A stretch of 39,387 nucleotides of DNA, from positions 1 to 39,387 of the forward strand of contig RXOD01003892.1 of assembly GCA_005223375.1 (NCBI GenBank), read 5' to 3'. The notes under the pieces were generated by a model. The model made no database searches, was not told where the DNA came from, and saw only the letters and a list, made by a program, of their open reading frames with translations. Below are positions 1 to 11,800 of this stretch, piece after piece (position 1 is the stretch's first letter; each line of letters starts with the position of its first letter). Source of the stretch: Amoebophrya sp. AT5.2 (Eukaryota > Sar > Dinophyceae > Syndiniales > Amoebophryaceae). Both the position numbers and the translations under genes were made by a program.

Positions 1-2563
1 GCTGACGCGCGGACTTCACCGGAGCGCATTCCAGGGTCTCAGTGTGCGCCCCAATCTTGCTCGATGGGTGCAAGTTCTGGTCTACTTTTGGCAGAAAGTC
101 GGCCCCCAGTTCCCAGCCAGTCAAGGCCCCCCGCCATCTCCCTGCCCGCGCATACAGCGACAAGCCCAGAACAACGGCGCAACCCCTACCGGAAACGCGA
201 AAACTAGACGCGACAAAATGCCCCAAAGCGTCCAAAACCCGCCCGCAGGGCGCAAGATAGAAGCCGAGGCACTGGGGCGCTTTCGGGTCGCACTGGCGGG
301 CTCGATGGCCCTGCGCAAGCCCTCCGCGGATTCCTTCGACGTTTCAGCCCATCCACGGCCCGCAGCAGATACAGCCGAGACCATGGAGCCGCGTAAGCAA
401 CAAGCAACACGGGCAAAAGCATGCACCACCCAGCGCGTTGGTAATTGGCTGCGCAGAGCTGGGCGGTTCTTAGAGCACATGGGGGAGGCCTGGCGCGGAT
501 ACGTCGCCCCCGGAATCCACAAGGACCGCCCCCCGTGCTTCTGCGTCGAGGTGCGCCAGTTTTCCAGCTGGCGCGGAGAAGACCAGGACGGCCCAGAATC
601 CTGGATCATTGGGAAGCAATTGCTGGCGAAATTGCGCCAATGGTTGGAGAGATAAAGCCATCGCCATGGCCCCAGTTGCCGAGGGGCTTGCATCAAACTG
701 GGGCCAGTGCGTCGCGCTGAAATTTCGCGAGGCATTCAGGCTGAACGAAAAGCGCGCAGCGCATTCCCTCGAGCCCAGCGACCAAGAGACTCTGGCTTCG
801 GTGGCGGGACTTGGTGAGGGGCTTGGCGATCTCTGCACCGCCGAAAACGTGGGGCGGCGTCATCGCAATGAGGGCGATACTTGTGCGGTTTTGGTTTGGG
901 TGTTGGCACTAGGCTAGAGGCGCTGCTTGCCGTGAATCTGGTCCCGATGCCTTTTATGCCCGTAAACAGATGGCGAATAGCTGGCGGAGCTGTCTCCCGC
1001 ACGCCTCGCCACAGCTCGGGGAATCGGCTGCGGAAAAACTTGCAGCGCCGGCGCACGGCCTCGATTTCGTGGCGATTTTTGGTGACAAAAGTGCCGCGAT
1101 TTGTCTGGAGAACGAACGCCAGGGCCACACTTGGCGGAGTCCTCCGACGAGCTGCGGAAAAACTTCCAGCGCCGGCGCACGGCCTCGATTTGGCGCGCAG
1201 TTTTGAGGCCTCGAAAAGAGGCGCGCCGGCGGGGTGTCTGGCGGCCGTGCGGAAAAACTTCCAGAGGTGCCCACCTATCGCGATTCGCTATTTTGTGAAC
1301 ACGAATCGCGGTCAGTATCTAGCGCCCCGGTGTGTTCCGAGGAGGCGAAGCCGATGCCCCGCACGGGGTGCGCGGTCTCGCGCGTGGCGTCGCCATAGGA
1401 GGTGGCGCGCCTAAGGTCTTGCGTTGCTTTTCCGCCCAGCTCTTCGCGTGCTGTCTCGAACAGATCCAGGCCGCTCCCGCTTCCCATGCGCTTGCGACCT
1501 AAAGCGCGCACCAGACTGGGAAAAGCTGCGAGGGAAGTGATTTTGTTGACGGTGTTGCTGCAGCGGTGAAGCATGTGGCGCGGTCTCGCTCATAGTCCGA
1601 CTGGACTAAGCCAAACGCGAAAGCAATGGGGTCGCATATCTCTGCCATGCTAAGCCAGGCGCTGCCACCTAGAGCGCCAAAATTCTTGCGGCACAAGCTC
1701 CCCCATTGGCTTTCGCCAGCTTGCACCCCTCGGCCCCTTCCAAAGCTTGCCACACTATGGCGAAACTGCGCGCCGCAGCCGCGGGGGCTTGCTTCGGATG
1801 GGCCGCGCAGTGCGACACGCAGCCGCCCATCTGGTTCGCCGTGCGCACGGCGCTCGACATCTTGCGGAAGTCTTTCGCTGGAGCAAGCGATAAAAGACTC
1901 GGCGGGGGCCTTTCCGCTGTCTCTTAAAGAATGCGACAGCGGCGCCGCTTTAGGAGTGCCGAGAACCGCGCGCGGCCGCTTGCGTTGCAGACTTGAAGAG
2001 GTGAACGGTGCGCCCGAGAGAGTGGATAATCGCCAAAAACCCTCGGGGCAAAGTATGACCGCGCTCGCGCTCAGACTCAGCCCGAAAAATGTGGCGCGGC
2101 GCGCCAACTAATCGAGACGGTCGCAGAGCCATAGGACTGCGCTCGATGCGGTCGCCTCGTTGTGGCTAGCAAATTGCGCCAATTCTCAGGCGGGGCCTTG
2201 CGTTGACATCACGCGCGGTCTCTCTGATGCTAGGGAGATGCTCGAGCGAGCTCACGGCGATAGCTTTGGGGCTAGACGATGACAGCAGAAGCAAAGGCCT
2301 CGGCGCTTACTTTCAACGCCATCGCTTTAGCTGGCGCCCCGGCTTGCGGGCAAGGCTCCAGTCTGGCGACGTGGTGTCGCAGCTCTTGGCTCCCCATTTC
2401 GAGGCTTTTCCGAGTGGTGCAAGGGCGTCGCCATGGCAGCCCCCGGGGCGGGAGAGGCCGCGCGAAATGCCCAGGAGTGTGCCCCTCGGCAGTGGCCATA
2501 GGTGCTAGGCGTGTTCGCCTTTTTGCAACGGTTTCCGATTCTGATTTTTGGCGCGGGCCTCCC
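1..2563. other. GC-rich stretch with no supported gene
   Basis: Several open frames of 60-200 codons occur on both strands, but they overlap one another and many start at GTG or TTG. None shows a domain, a compositional preference or a splice context I can defend. Runs with few stops are expected by chance at this GC content. The stretch lies downstream of the RNF213-like gene on the minus strand, so it could be a long intron or 3' flank of that gene. I looked for the Cys/His-rich RING that should follow in an RNF213 homologue and found none here. A set of short diverged repeats lies at 1028-1265. Confidence 0.5.
1028..1265. repeat. Short dispersed direct repeat, two and a half copies
   Basis: A 40-nt unit beginning CTGCGGAAAAACTT occurs at 1028-1067 and 1152-1191 with a single mismatch. 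A shorter third piece (GTGCGGAAAAACTTCCAG) lies at 1248-1265. The copies are spaced 124 and 96 nt apart, so this is not a strict tandem array. The sequence between them is partly similar. No coding role is evident; it resembles local duplication in gene-poor DNA. Confidence 0.7.
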
Positions 2564-2893
2564 TCAGCTCCTCGCGCTGATGCGCGCGAGCTGGTCCACC
2601 TGGCGTGGCCACAGTGTCTGGGCGCAGACGCTGCGGCAGCGGCGCGGGAGGATTGGCGAAACTCTTGCGCGTGGGGCAGCCAGATGCAGGCGCTTCTTAC
2701 GAATCGCGGTCAAGTTGCGCGCTGGCCCGGCCGGGACACCACACGCGCGGCAGCTCTCCAAGTGCGAGAAACTGACCGGGTGACAGTTGCCTTTTGCTGA
2801 TGTGTTTTTCTGATGCGATGAAGAACCATACCACGACGCTAGCGGCGCGAAAATTTTGAAAATTGCGGTAGCGGACGGAATCCACCTTCGTAC

Positions 2894-5800
2894 CTTTTCT
2901 TCGTCTCGCACAACTTCGTGCCAGCACGAGATCACGAGGGATGCACACACGCAGTCGTCCGCCCCAAAGCACAGCTTCCACGCGTGGTTGGTCGCCCGAG
3001 GGTCGCTTGAGTCGGTAGAAGTCTCCTCTTCATGCCGACGCGTCCAACTGCTCGAGCTCTTTGCCAGTTGGTTTCGCAACTTCGCCACCGTCTCCCCCAC
3101 GCCCCCAAGGCGGGCTTCGTCCACGAACAAGTCCTCCACCCGGCCCACGAAGTGCTTCTCCGCGCGGTTCAGAAACGCGACGTCCACGGAGGGCAGGTCG
3201 GCCTCCTCCATCAGGATCACGCACCGGAAGTTGGGGTGCACCGCAACCTTCTTGTGGATGTCCGCGAGCGCCACCCGGCAGCGGTACTCGCCGTTTTCGT
3301 GCTCCTCGTAGTTCATGTTGAGGACGTGGAACAAACTGCCGTAAATCAGCTCCAGCTTGCGGAGCACGACGACGCCGCCGACTTCCATGTTGTGCATGAA
3401 ACGGTTCAGGACGTCGGTCGCGTACGTGCTGCCGGAGTCCACTGTCTGAGAGGCTACGTGAGATCCTCGATGGATGCTGCTTGAAGACGACTGTGTCCGG
3501 GAAGACACTACGTCGCGCGGGTAGACGGAGCCGACGAAACTCTCGACGGGGGTGTGGTCGTCGGAGGTGTTGGAGTGCTTCCTGGCAGCCATGCGGACCA
3601 GGTCGAGCGCGACTTCGTAATGGGCTGCGGTCTTGCAAACGAGCAGCAGGTGGCGGCCCTGCTGCTGCGCGGCGAGATTGCGCGACAGCATCTCGGGGAG
3701 GGATAGCTGCTGGCTGCGGTTTTTCGGAGTCCAGAGTTTTTCGAAGGTAGAGTCCGCCTTCAGAGCGCGCAAAAACCCGTTGTCGACGTGTGTCTGGGGA
3801 GACCGGGGATTGGTTGTCGACGACGCTCCTTCGGTCGTGGGTTCCGACCGCGACAACGGCACGCCGCCGAAGTTCCTCTGACCAGCCTCGAGAAGCGCCC
3901 GCAGCAGCACCGCCTCGACATCGGCGGTTTGCGATTGCTGTCCGGCTGCACCTCCCCCCGAAGACGTCGAAAGCCGCCTTTTCACGTCGCGGCAGAACGT
4001 CCGCACCAGGAAGTAGAAATCGCGCAGTCCGTGGAAATCCGCGATCGGCTGGCTCACGTAGTACTTCCTGTACGAGCGGACCAAAGCGTCGATGACGTTC
4101 TTCACGCTCCCTGACCACTGCTGCATCTCGCTTCCGAGGATGCTCTTCATCGTTTCCGAGGCGATGTTTTGCAAGTCCGCGGGCTCGGGCATGGGCAGAT
4201 TGATCGTCAGCCCACGGCTCATCTTAGCCGCGTCGAGCTGGTCGTTGGACAGGGCGATAAAGGCGAACTCCGGCTTGCGCGATTTCGACTGCGCAGGCTC
4301 CAGCCACGCGTGCAACACCTTCAGCGGGTTGTTCGGTGATTGCTCCGCCAGCCCGATCTCATCGAACAAAAAAAGCACCACCGTGCGCTTCGGACTGAAG
4401 GCGCAGCTGCTGCTGCTGCTGCTCGTCGTCAACAGCAGCGTCTGGTCACTCGCATTGCTATTCGCCTCCGCCTCACGGAATTTCTTGTCGTACGACTGCT
4501 GCATTTTTTCCGCCTTTTGGAACCTGCGCTCGATGCCCGCGCTGTTGGACACGTCGCTGCCCTGGTAGCTGATCACGTACAGCTTCGGCATCCGCTGCCA
4601 AAACGGCATCTCGCTCTCCGCGCCCTTCAGATTGGAGTCGATGATGATCAGCGCCGAAGACTTGCTCATGCCAGGCTTGCCCACGTCGATCACGGGGTCG
4701 CGGCTCAACAATCCGATCACGCTCACGTAGATGTTCTCCGCGAGCGTGTTGGTCACGACGTAGTCGCGCGGCAGCTTCATTAGCCCGACCATCTTCTCGT
4801 GCTGCTCCTTGTGCCAGTAGGAAAGAAGGAAGTCTTCGTACTCCGAATTCCGGTCGCGACGCTCCCACGTTCGAAAGTTGTCTTCGTACTTCGCCTGGGT
4901 CTCCTGGTACGCGTGCACGACGCGCGGATTAGAGCGGAAACTCTGACTGTGCTGCGGGTACTGTCCCCTCATTCCTCCCATACTTTCTTCGAGGAGCGTC
5001 CGATATTCCTTGCGCTGCTCTCGGTCCGGGATGCGCGAGTGATAGCACATCATCAGGGCGAAAAGCATCGCATCAGAAAGCAGCTTGTCTGCACGGCACA
5101 TGTACCTCAGGGGTAGAGGCTCCCGCTGAGAGGATTTTGCCTCCGGGCCGCTCCAGAACTCTTGATTCACCGAGACCATGATGTTCTCCCGCTCCTTGTA
5201 GAAGCCCACGAGAAAGAAGATCAGCTCGACACAGCGCTTGATATCGCGGAGGCTGACCAGGTAGTTCGGAAACCTATCGGTGATGAACTTCTGCGACACC
5301 CAAATCAGCTTGCTCGCGACACCGGCGAATTCTTCCTGTTCCGCAGTACTGCCGCTGCGATCGGGAAAGAGTGGCTTGAAATCCTCTCTGTAGGTCACGC
5401 GCGGCGCGCCCGGGTTTCCTTGGTGACCTAAGACAGGTCGCTGTCTGTAGTAGTGATTGTCCGGACGACTCGAGTCCTCGCGGTACCAAAACCTGAGCAG
5501 GCCCAATCCGGCGAGGCGTCGCGCGAGTCCCCGGCACATGATTGCGACGTACTGTTCTTCTTCGCACGGGCCTAGCTTTCCGAAATCGTAGACGAACTGC
5601 AGCAGCTTCTCCGGCACCGGGTGCACGGAGTAAACCAGGTCCGCGTACTTCCGCTTCTTGTTGTGGGTGGACCCCGCTGCCCTCCGCTCGACGTCCGCTG
5701 CGGATGCCGTGGCTGGTGCTGGTCCTCCAAGGTTGCTTTCCTTCTCCGGAATCAGCCTCCGTCGATACGGGTTCGCGGCTCCCAGAAACACCAAGTTGTC

Positions 5801-8800
5801 CGACAGCCGCCTCCCGTTCATACGCCGATCTACCACCAGGTCCGAAATCACTCCCTGGTACTCGCAAGTGTTGATCTCGTCCAGAAACACCCAAACTTCC
5901 CTCGAGCTGGTCGTCGCTTTCCGCTTTGCCTCCTCCTCACACTTTTTCACGAACGCGACGATGTCCCCCGCCGCCACGCCTGCATGGATCGGCATGTCGA
6001 AAAACGTCACGCCAAGAATCTTCGCCAGCGTCTGCAGCAGGCTCGTCTTGCCGCAGCCCGTTTCACCCATGAGAATCACGGGCATCCTGGCCTCGGCCCG
6101 CAGCGCCACGCGCACCATCTTGAGGAAATTATCCGGGGTCACCACGTAGTTCTGCGCGATTGCGTCGATGCTCGCGTCGGACAGCGCCGTGGCCGTTCCT
6201 GCGAAGCCCACGACTTTCACGGCTTCGCGGATTAACTCCTGTGTGGTCATGCTGTCGTAGCAGGGCAAGTTTTTTCCCTGCGCCCGCAGCAGGCGGGTGA
6301 CGTTCTCGAAGCAAGCGAGAGTGGAGGAAGCAGAACCCTTCGCCAACGGCGAAACGGTCTGCCGCCCATTGCGGTGGAAGACCAGCATCGGCTTGAGTTG
6401 CGACCACGGAATCAGGTCCAGGCCGTACGCGCGGCCACTCGTCGGAGACGGCTCAGCAAAAGAGAGCGACTGCATCTGCTGTCGCAGGCTGTCGACGTCG
6501 ACTGACGGTGAGCAGAAATCCACCACGAAGCGCAGCAAGCCCTTCACCACCTCGCTGCGGAGGCGCCGCGCAGCCACGTCGACGGACTGCATTTGCGCGT
6601 CCACGTTCTCGACGGAAAAGAACACGCTCGAATGCAGCGCGACCAGCTGGGTCGCGAGAACCTCCACGGCGCTGTTCAGCTGCGCAAAGCTGCAAATCTT
6701 TCCCCCGTCGAGGTACTTTCGCAGCAGCGCCCGCACGCGGTCCGCAGACAAGCGTTCCGACGTGCCCAAAACTTTGTCGAGCGCGAGGTCCACCGTGTCG
6801 ATTCTGGAGCGGCCGTCCGCAGGATCATCGCAAGGGCTATCGAGCAGCGCCAGCGTGCGCGCGACGATCCTGTCCGGGCTGTCTGAGTCGGCGGACGGGC
6901 AAAAGCGGTCGAACGAGAACACCAGGTGGTCGTCGACCGGGAAGAGCGCGAAAAACGGGATGCTGCGGCCGAGGTTCACGGGTCGCTCCTTGTCGGCGAT
7001 GCGGGACAGGTTCGCGATTTCGACGAAGAACCGCTTGATCTCGGGGACGTGAAACAGCGCGCCGCACGGAGACTGCAGGGTCTTCAGAAACACGAGCTGA
7101 AACAGCAAGTCTGACAGCGTCCGGGCGTTCGCATCGATCGCCGTGTGCTGGTTGCCAGCAGCAGTCAGCCCTGGTGTAGCACTTTCTCCCGGCTCCGCAT
7201 CGAAGAACACGTCGTTCACGTGCAGATGAAGGCAGAACTTAACCTTGTTGTGGTCCCCAGCGGAGACCCCCGGCACAGCTTCTTGCTGCTCGCGAAACGC
7301 CGCAATCAATTCGGCCGTGGCGCGCTCCAGGCTCATTGGACCGCTCAGTCGCAGGTCGATCGGCCAGAGCCCCTCTTTTCGCGCAAGGCTGCGGATGTAG
7401 TCGCTTTTCCCGCATCCCGGGTAGGCGGACGTCACCACGCGCACCGAAGTACCTCCGTCGCAACAAGCGGCAATTCCCCTCGCCAGTTTCGGTAGTTGCT
7501 CCGCTTCGGTTGTCGCTGCATTTCCACTTGCATTGCGGGGAGTCATCAACTGGCCACCCGAGAACGCTGCCGACGTCGCCTGCGCAGTACGTTGAGCGGC
7601 AGTTCTGAGATTTCTGGCCCACACGTCCAAAACCAAGTGGGGCCGAAACTCGTTCAGAAGGTAGCACGTGCTGTTCGTCGCCTGCTTCTTCCTTTTGCCA
7701 AATACACCTGCGCCGCGTCCTCTCGTCGCTGCGCGCGGAGGAGCGGCGTTCAACGCCGATGGCAATCGATCATCAACGCCCATATTTACCCCGTGCCTCC
7801 GAACTTCCCCTTGCTCCAGCACGACGAGGAGCAGGTACGCGGCAGCGCGATTTGCAGTCGCTTCGGCGCGCACCTCTGCCACGAGGCGAATCTGAATGTC
7901 GTACTCCAGCAGCTCGCCATTCACCAGCGCGTATAGGCAGCCCTGCGCCGCTTGTCTCCACCGTGCCAAAAAAGCTTCCACCTGGTCCCAGCCCGTCGTG
8001 GGTACGCAAAACAGCATCATGTCCGCCTTCGGCCGGAGCCGCAGCGACGCGTAACTCCACAGCACCGCCGGCAGGGTGTCGCGCGCGGATTTCGCGCAGC
8101 ACATGAAAACACTGGAAGTACAACTGCCTGCTGCTCCTGCTTGGCTCGTCTGGCCAGCAGTAGTAACAACCATCGACGAAGATGAGAACAGCGAAGGAGC
8201 GCCAACCAGGGGTTCCTGGGTGCAGCTCCGGTTGTGCGACTCGACAAAACCCTGCCACACCTTGAAGCAGGTCGCGTCTACCAGGTCCTCGGTTGCGAGC
8301 TGCTCCGGAAGGTGCAGCGTTGTCGACACGGACGTCGGCCGCAAGGTCCCATTCTGCAGCAGATCCAGCTGAAACCCGAACGCCTCCAGTCGGTCCGCGA
8401 CGCTAACGATCTTCAACTTCATGTTGGTGTCCGCGTCAGCATTTGTACAGACGTCGGCCCTGCGGCGCACTTTCTGCAAGAGCGACTCTGTCATCGGCTC
8501 GGTCTGCGCAAACACCCATCGCAGCAACGTGCTCACGCGTTGCATGTCCGCTGTGGCTGCAACCGCCGGCGCACTTCTGAAGAAGTCGAGCAGATCCCAC
8601 ATCTGGCTTCCGACCAGTTTCGACATGATTGGGTACTTTTCTCGGGCGCGCGCCAGCCCCTCCTCCCAGGTTTTTTGGTCCCGCTTGATCTCTTCACATG
8701 CATTCTCCAACCTGCAACCCCCTTGGAGATCCTGTGCGGCGAACGTCGCGCTGTAATCGCGGTACCCAAAGTGGCCGCTGCGACGCACCTCCTCCAGGCG

Positions 8801-11800
8801 GGCTTGCAGTTCCACGACGGAGTCGAACGTATTTACGAAAATCTGCAGAAAATTTGCGGTCGCGTCATCGGTTTTCGAGGTTTTTCCCGCCGCAGGGCGG
8901 CGGCTCTCAAGCATGCGCGCCTGCTGCTTCAGCTCTCGCAAGTCGTCCTCCGAAAAAATCCGCTCTGCGGCGCTGCCCGCGGCTCCTTTCCGCTCCGTGT
9001 CACTGTAGCGATAGGATGCTGTAATCGTCACGCGGTCGGTGTCGATCTTCTTTTCAAGTGCGTTTTCGCTTTCTGCTCCGTTATCGCTGCTGACGCGGCC
9101 GCATGTCGGAGAAGACCCGACTCTCACCCGGAAACTGCCGTTTTGGACTAGTCGTTGAATCTTAATCTTGCTCGCGTCGTCGCGGTCCGCGCCCGAGGAC
9201 TCCAGCTTCTCTTTAAATGCCACGACGAGAGAGCCGCAAAGGTCTACTGCTCGAATGAAGTGTCTTTCGTTTCCCCCGATTTTCTGGAACAGCCGCGTCA
9301 GAACCGCTTGTGGAAAGGCAAAAGCTTTTTTTGTCTGGTGGTCTACGTTGCGGACTTCGCGAAGCACGGCCTGCACCATAGAGAGTTTGCGCACGGCCTC
9401 CAGGTCCAGGCGGCCTTCCGAGTGGAGGTCGTCAACGACCTCGTTGAGCTCGCCTTCAAGATCCCGCTTTAGGTTGCACCCGAGAAATTGCAGCAGCCGC
9501 TGGTTGTTAGACAGGGTCTTCAAGACTTCCAGCGCAGTATCCGTTTTGCGAACTTCGTCGCGGAGAGTCTGCGGAAAAGCTGTCTCGAGGCTGTCATACT
9601 GCCTGGCGAGCGGGGAAAACTCGAACATCGGAAAATGCTGGTCTCCCACTGATGATGGCCCCAGCCTTTGCGAAATAGTCATGACCTCCTCCCCAACGGC
9701 AGCGTAGGATGCACCCGGCGCGTCCTTGATCTGCTTCTGCCGAAGATCTGTTAGAAGACCGGATAAGAACGCGCTTCTTGTTTTGAAAGCCGAGACCTGA
9801 AAGTGCTCCGCCCTCGTGTCCTGGGATTGGCGAGAAGCGTTGAGAGAGAGTTCTCGGACAGAGGGGGCGCCGTATGAAAAGCTTTCATACAGAGTTTTGA
9901 GCATTTCTCCGGCAGCCGTCGTCTTCCGCTCGACGTCTTCGATGCAGAAACAAGCCAGGAATGCCTTCTGCCGCTTCACTTTCTGGCCCATGACCTTCTC
10001 CAGTGCGCAGATCTCTTCTTCGACGTCAAGCATTGTCGCGCGCCGCTTTTCCTGGCGCTGAGGAACAAGCTCCGGCGTCTCGTCCTCCTCGTCGGAAGGC
10101 GAATTTGTTGCAGTATGCTCCTCTTCTTCGTCAGACAACTCAGGAGAAGGCTGCGAGTGCGACCGATTGGACGAGCGCAGAGTTGTGCGCCGGGCCGATG
10201 TGGTGACCGCCGCGCTCTGCTCCTCCTCCGTCGCGCTCGAACACCGCCGCGACGGGGGTACCAGGTTCAAAACCTCGCTGAAGCTGACCCGGTTTGGGTC
10301 CATCGAAGCTGCTGCTCCAAGATCAGGAAACTCCAAAGCGCCGATTGCTTGCAAGGTGTGGCGCCACGTGCTTACGTGTTTTTCTGCACATCGCTGGAAC
10401 CCCGCATCCAGGCCACCAACGTCCTTGCACCTAGCCACTTCGCTTTCCGCCAAGTCGATGAAGAATTGCGAGTGCTGCAGTTGTGAGTACTTGTACTTTT
10501 GCCCAAATTTCAAGCGGTCTCCTCCGCCCAACGGTGCGCTTTCCAGCTCTTCGCGGAGTGACGCCACCCACGCGCTCGGCGGATTGTCATCCCTGCCAAG
10601 TTTCGAAACGCCGACGCGCTCCATTACGCGGCCGAAGGCCTCCGCCTCTGAAACGTACGCGTCGAGTTCAGCGAGGCCCGCTCTGAAGCCGTCGAGCTTT
10701 TCGTTGACGCCTTTCCTCGCTGCTGAAGTTTCTTCGAAAGCGAAGTAGATGTCGTCGTGGTCATTCCGAGGGTTATCTGTCGCACTTTGCTTCGCGTTCG
10801 TCAGCAGACCCAACTCGGACGACGTTGCAGGACGGTAGGAATGGTGGAAGTCGAGTAGCTGCGCAGCCCGCCGCAACACGTCGGACTGGGAAAGCAACTC
10901 GCGCACACGACGTGTGACGATTTCTGAGCCGACGCCGCCGCTACTTTCGCGAGTGAAAAACTCATCCAACCGGCACACCAAAACGCTCGTGAGTTCTTGT
11001 GCTCGGAAAACCTTCAGCAGCGGTGAACGAACGAGTGAAGGAGATGCGGCAGGAGCCTTTTCAGGCCCGTCTGTGGCTGCTCTGACGTCCGCGCGAAACT
11101 GCTTTGCACGCAAAAGACACTCCAAGTAGTAGTTGCTGTAAGCCCGCAAGAAGTTCGCATCCTGCCTCGCCTCGGAACCATACGACGAGAAAGAAGAGCC
11201 TTCACCGAGCATCAGTCGAGTCATCCCGTCGTCCACGAGAGCTGTGACCTCGCTTTCATCGACACAACGTGTCCATCGCGAGAAGCATCCCTGGGCCACG
11301 TTTGCATCGGGCATCCGCTTCGAGCAGACAACATCGACGTAGGAGCGGCAGAATGCCTTTTTCGCGGACACATACCCCCGTCCTGCCTCTGCATCTGCAG
11401 CTTCCACCTTCTTTTTATCGGCGCTAAACTCAGCGAAAACATCCTCCAGAACCGCACCTATGAAGCCGCCCAGTTCCGCATCGATCGCCGTAGGAAACAC
11501 AAGGTTGCCGCCGGTGGGTGTACCCCTGCGCGCTTGCTGTGACGCATTCGCCACAGCCGCAAGCACGCTCTCTGGTTTCGCAATAAGGTGCTTTCGAAAC
11601 CTCTCCGTGAAAACCAGCTGGCTGCGTAGCTGCTCGAGCACCCGGGACTTCAGGACACGCGTACTCGCCTCACCCTTCGTGGCCTTTTCTTTTTTGTCGC
11701 CGTCTTTTCCTGCAGCAGAGCGGTCAATACCGTCGATGAATTTCTTCAGTTGCAACATCAGTTCTCCAAGCTCCCGCGTTTCGTTTTGCTCGTCGGCGCG

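Noticed and set aside
2564..2893. C-terminal 110 codons of the RNF213-like frame
   Set aside because: They follow a donor-like GTACGAAG, lose the composition of the protein and match nothing, so they are treated as intron or flank and not as protein.
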